Source: CAZASK01 sp964487845 (GTDB taxonomy: Bacteria > Chlamydiota > Chlamydiia > Chlamydiales > FEN-1388). From it: a stretch of DNA of 25,791 nt. The stretch covers positions 1-25,791 of the forward strand of contig CAZASK010000021.1 of NCBI GenBank assembly GCA_964487845.1, written 5' to 3'. Below are positions 24,417-25,791 of this stretch, in pieces. The notes below the pieces were generated by a model. That model did no database searches. It was not told the DNA's origin and saw only the letters and a program-made list of their open reading frames with translations. How positions within the stretch are numbered: position 1 is the first letter of the stretch; the number at the start of each line of letters is the position of its first letter. The translations under genes and the position numbers were made by a program.

Positions 24417-25757
24417 ATGAACTGCATCGATTCACTCAAGAACATGTGTATCGATCAATTAGTAAAAAATCACGCGATTCTCAAAAAGGCGAATAATTGT
24501 GACTCGCTCAAATTTTGGAATCTGCGGAATCAATGTCTAGAGATTATTAAACACGAAGAGTCGTTTCATCATACAGTTTTTAAGAGCGCCATTAAATATT
24601 TAGATGTAGTTGAAGAAATTCACCTGGCACATCGCCATGTACCAAGTACTCTTGTCCAGGCAATCCTTGATAAATATAAGCCGATGATTAAAGTGCTCCA
24701 TCTCCATCCGAAGAGTTATTCTTCTGATGTGCAATTTGGCAAAGAGCCATTTAAAAAATTGGAAGCCATTACTTTACCGCAGCTGGCTGCTGCGCAATGG
24801 GAAGCTGTAAAAACGATATTGTCTCGGCATGTAAAGACCAATCTTACTCTTTCAGACTGCACGTCGCTCGATTTTTTGAAGGGCTGGCCTCAGATGGTGA
24901 CCTCTCTTACCATACAAGATATCTGGATTACTGAAGCAAAGTTGCAAAATATTACGCAGCAATTCCCTTTTATAGAGGTGCTTGATATCTCCGATTGCCG
25001 ACAGATCAGCACTCTCAGCGGATGCTCTTTGAAAAAGCTCAAAGTGTTGAATGCCTCATATTCTGGTCTTACGAACAAAGGGTTGGAGGATTTGTGTAGA
25101 GTAGAAGCTCATAAAAATCTTCAACTACTCGATATCAGTGGGACGGTGATTTCATCTTTTGGTAGATGTAGGGTGTTTCCTTCTTTGAAGATTCTGCGAG
25201 CTTGTGGTTCGTCTTTAGGGGATGCTGGGCTACGGGAGGGGAGTATTGTTTTTGGCTCCCAGCTAGAAGCGCTTGACGTACGGCTGTGTGAGGGCATCTC
25301 TTCATTTCAAGAGTGTGGGCCATTCCCACGCCTCAAATATATCAATGCCTCGGGCTCAGGTCTTACGAATCCGGGATTGCAGTCACTGATCAATAAGTGT
25401 AGTCTATCTCTTGAGGTGCTGAATATCAGTGGGTGTCAACGAATTTCTTCATTGCATGGCTGTAAACCGCTGCCTTTTTTGAAAAAATTGAATGTGTATC
25501 GTGTGCAGGGTGGAAGTCATCTTTTGCGTGATATACAGAGAATCTGTGGCGATAGCCTTGAAGAGCTTGACATCACTGAATGTACAAACATCACCTCTTT
25601 CGAGGCATGTCCTCTTTTCCCTCGTCTCAATACTGTAATAGCTTATCGATCAGGAATAAATCAGCCTGGAAAGATAGAGCAATTCAAGCAAAGATATCCT
25701 TTTGTCAAAGTTCTCTACTCTTTTGATTACGGCAGGCTAGGGCGTGTCATCAATTGA
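24417..25757 (+). CDS. Leucine-rich-repeat protein, candidate effector
   Basis: This 446-residue protein has a helical N-terminal region (1-80), followed by cysteine-containing (RI/CC-like) leucine-rich repeats over the rest. The clearest part is five units of 48-49 residues starting at I186, L235, L283, L332 and L381. Each unit holds an LDISxC strand, an Ile-Ser/Thr-Ser-Phe element, a Phe-Pro-x-Leu-Lys strand and a Gly-Leu-x-Asn-x-Gly-Leu turn, i.e. two LRRs per unit. Such repeats usually bind proteins, and in intracellular bacteria often belong to secreted ubiquitin-pathway or scaffold effectors. No F-box or E3 motif is clear at the N-terminus. There is no signal peptide, so type III export is the likely route if secreted. 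GAGGAAA precedes the ATG, 11 bases after the upstream gene. Confidence 0.85.
   Translation: MNCIDSLKNMCIDQLVKNHAILKKANNCDSLKFWNLRNQCLEIIKHEESFHHTVFKSAIKYLDVVEEIHLAHRHVPSTLVQAILDKYKPMIKVLHLHPKSYSSDVQFGKEPFKKLEAITLPQLAAAQWEAVKTILSRHVKTNLTLSDCTSLDFLKGWPQMVTSLTIQDIWITEAKLQNITQQFPFIEVLDISDCRQISTLSGCSLKKLKVLNASYSGLTNKGLEDLCRVEAHKNLQLLDISGTVISSFGRCRVFPSLKILRACGSSLGDAGLREGSIVFGSQLEALDVRLCEGISSFQECGPFPRLKYINASGSGLTNPGLQSLINKCSLSLEVLNISGCQRISSLHGCKPLPFLKKLNVYRVQGGSHLLRDIQRICGDSLEELDITECTNITSFEACPLFPRLNTVIAYRSGINQPGKIEQFKQRYPFVKVLYSFDYGRLGRVIN
24972..25706 (+). repeat. Five tandem 48-49-codon LRR units
   Basis: The coding repeats begin at residues 186, 235, 283, 332 and 381, spaced 49, 48, 49 and 49 codons. 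DNA similarity remains visible between units one and three, for example GGTCTTACGAA at the Ser-Gly-Leu-Thr-Asn turn near 25067 and 25361. This points to growth by duplication of a two-LRR block rather than of single LRRs. Confidence 0.8.
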
Positions 25758-25791
25758 GCCAAATAATGGCAGCAGCCAGGTAAATAGCGCC

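Noticed and set aside
25758..25791. Start of another gene or RNA at the right edge
   Set aside because: The 34 bases after the LRR stop show no open frame start, hairpin or tRNA signature.

Overview
The window looks like a chromosome segment of a member of the phylum Chlamydiae, probably an environmental, amoeba-associated (Parachlamydia/Simkania/Waddlia-type) lineage. The reasons are the local gene pairs and small clusters. From memory, fabF next to a Nudix hydrolase, an acyltransferase plus acyl-ACP synthetase, cysS and lysS, ptsH-ptsI, and tsaB-rpsU-dnaJ are also near neighbours in Chlamydia. The presence of hprK, and of many large eukaryote-oriented proteins of unknown function, fits the environmental lineages better than Chlamydiaceae. 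No database search was possible, so the assignment rests on recognised motifs and remembered synteny.

Layout from left to right. (1) At 48-733 (-) lies a decayed gene with an HD-type phosphodiesterase core resembling the PDE domain of the Legionella SidE effectors. It is divergent from a 537-residue protein (819-2432) whose C-terminal third looks like an ADP-ribosyltransferase fold. (2) fabF and a Nudix hydrolase are followed by a convergent unknown 272-residue protein. (3) A 905-residue acyltransferase-ACP-acyl-ACP synthetase fusion and cysS are followed by a 1352-residue Gln-rich coiled-coil protein that ends in a transcription terminator. (4) On the minus strand, a very basic 142-residue protein lies upstream of rimO and lysS. 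(5) hprK-ptsH-ptsI form a tightly overlapping regulatory phosphotransferase operon. (6) A 224-residue unknown protein lies directly upstream of tsaB. A strongly folded, rod-like intergenic RNA candidate follows, then rpsU with its own terminator, and dnaJ. (7) The window closes with a SprT-like/DUF2786 protein and a leucine-rich-repeat protein.

How the genes work together. The conserved blocks serve lipid synthesis (fabF, the acyltransferase fusion), translation (cysS, lysS, rimO, tsaB, rpsU), protein folding (dnaJ) and carbon/nitrogen signalling (hprK-ptsH-ptsI). Nearly every block is preceded or followed by a lineage-specific gene coding for a probable secreted host-interaction protein. These have Asn/Ser/Ile-rich N-termini, no signal peptide or membrane span, coiled coils or LRRs, and several have basic nuclear-localisation-like clusters. 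Some of these genes sit directly upstream of a housekeeping gene with a gap of 9-24 bp, so they may be co-transcribed.

The two most notable items are the RNA candidate at about 21628-21816, whose size, start position and central bubble resemble 6S RNA, and the pair of SidE-like PDE remnant and ART-like gene at the left edge. No rRNA, tRNA, CRISPR array, IS element or integrase was seen. All gaps between genes are under 300 bases.
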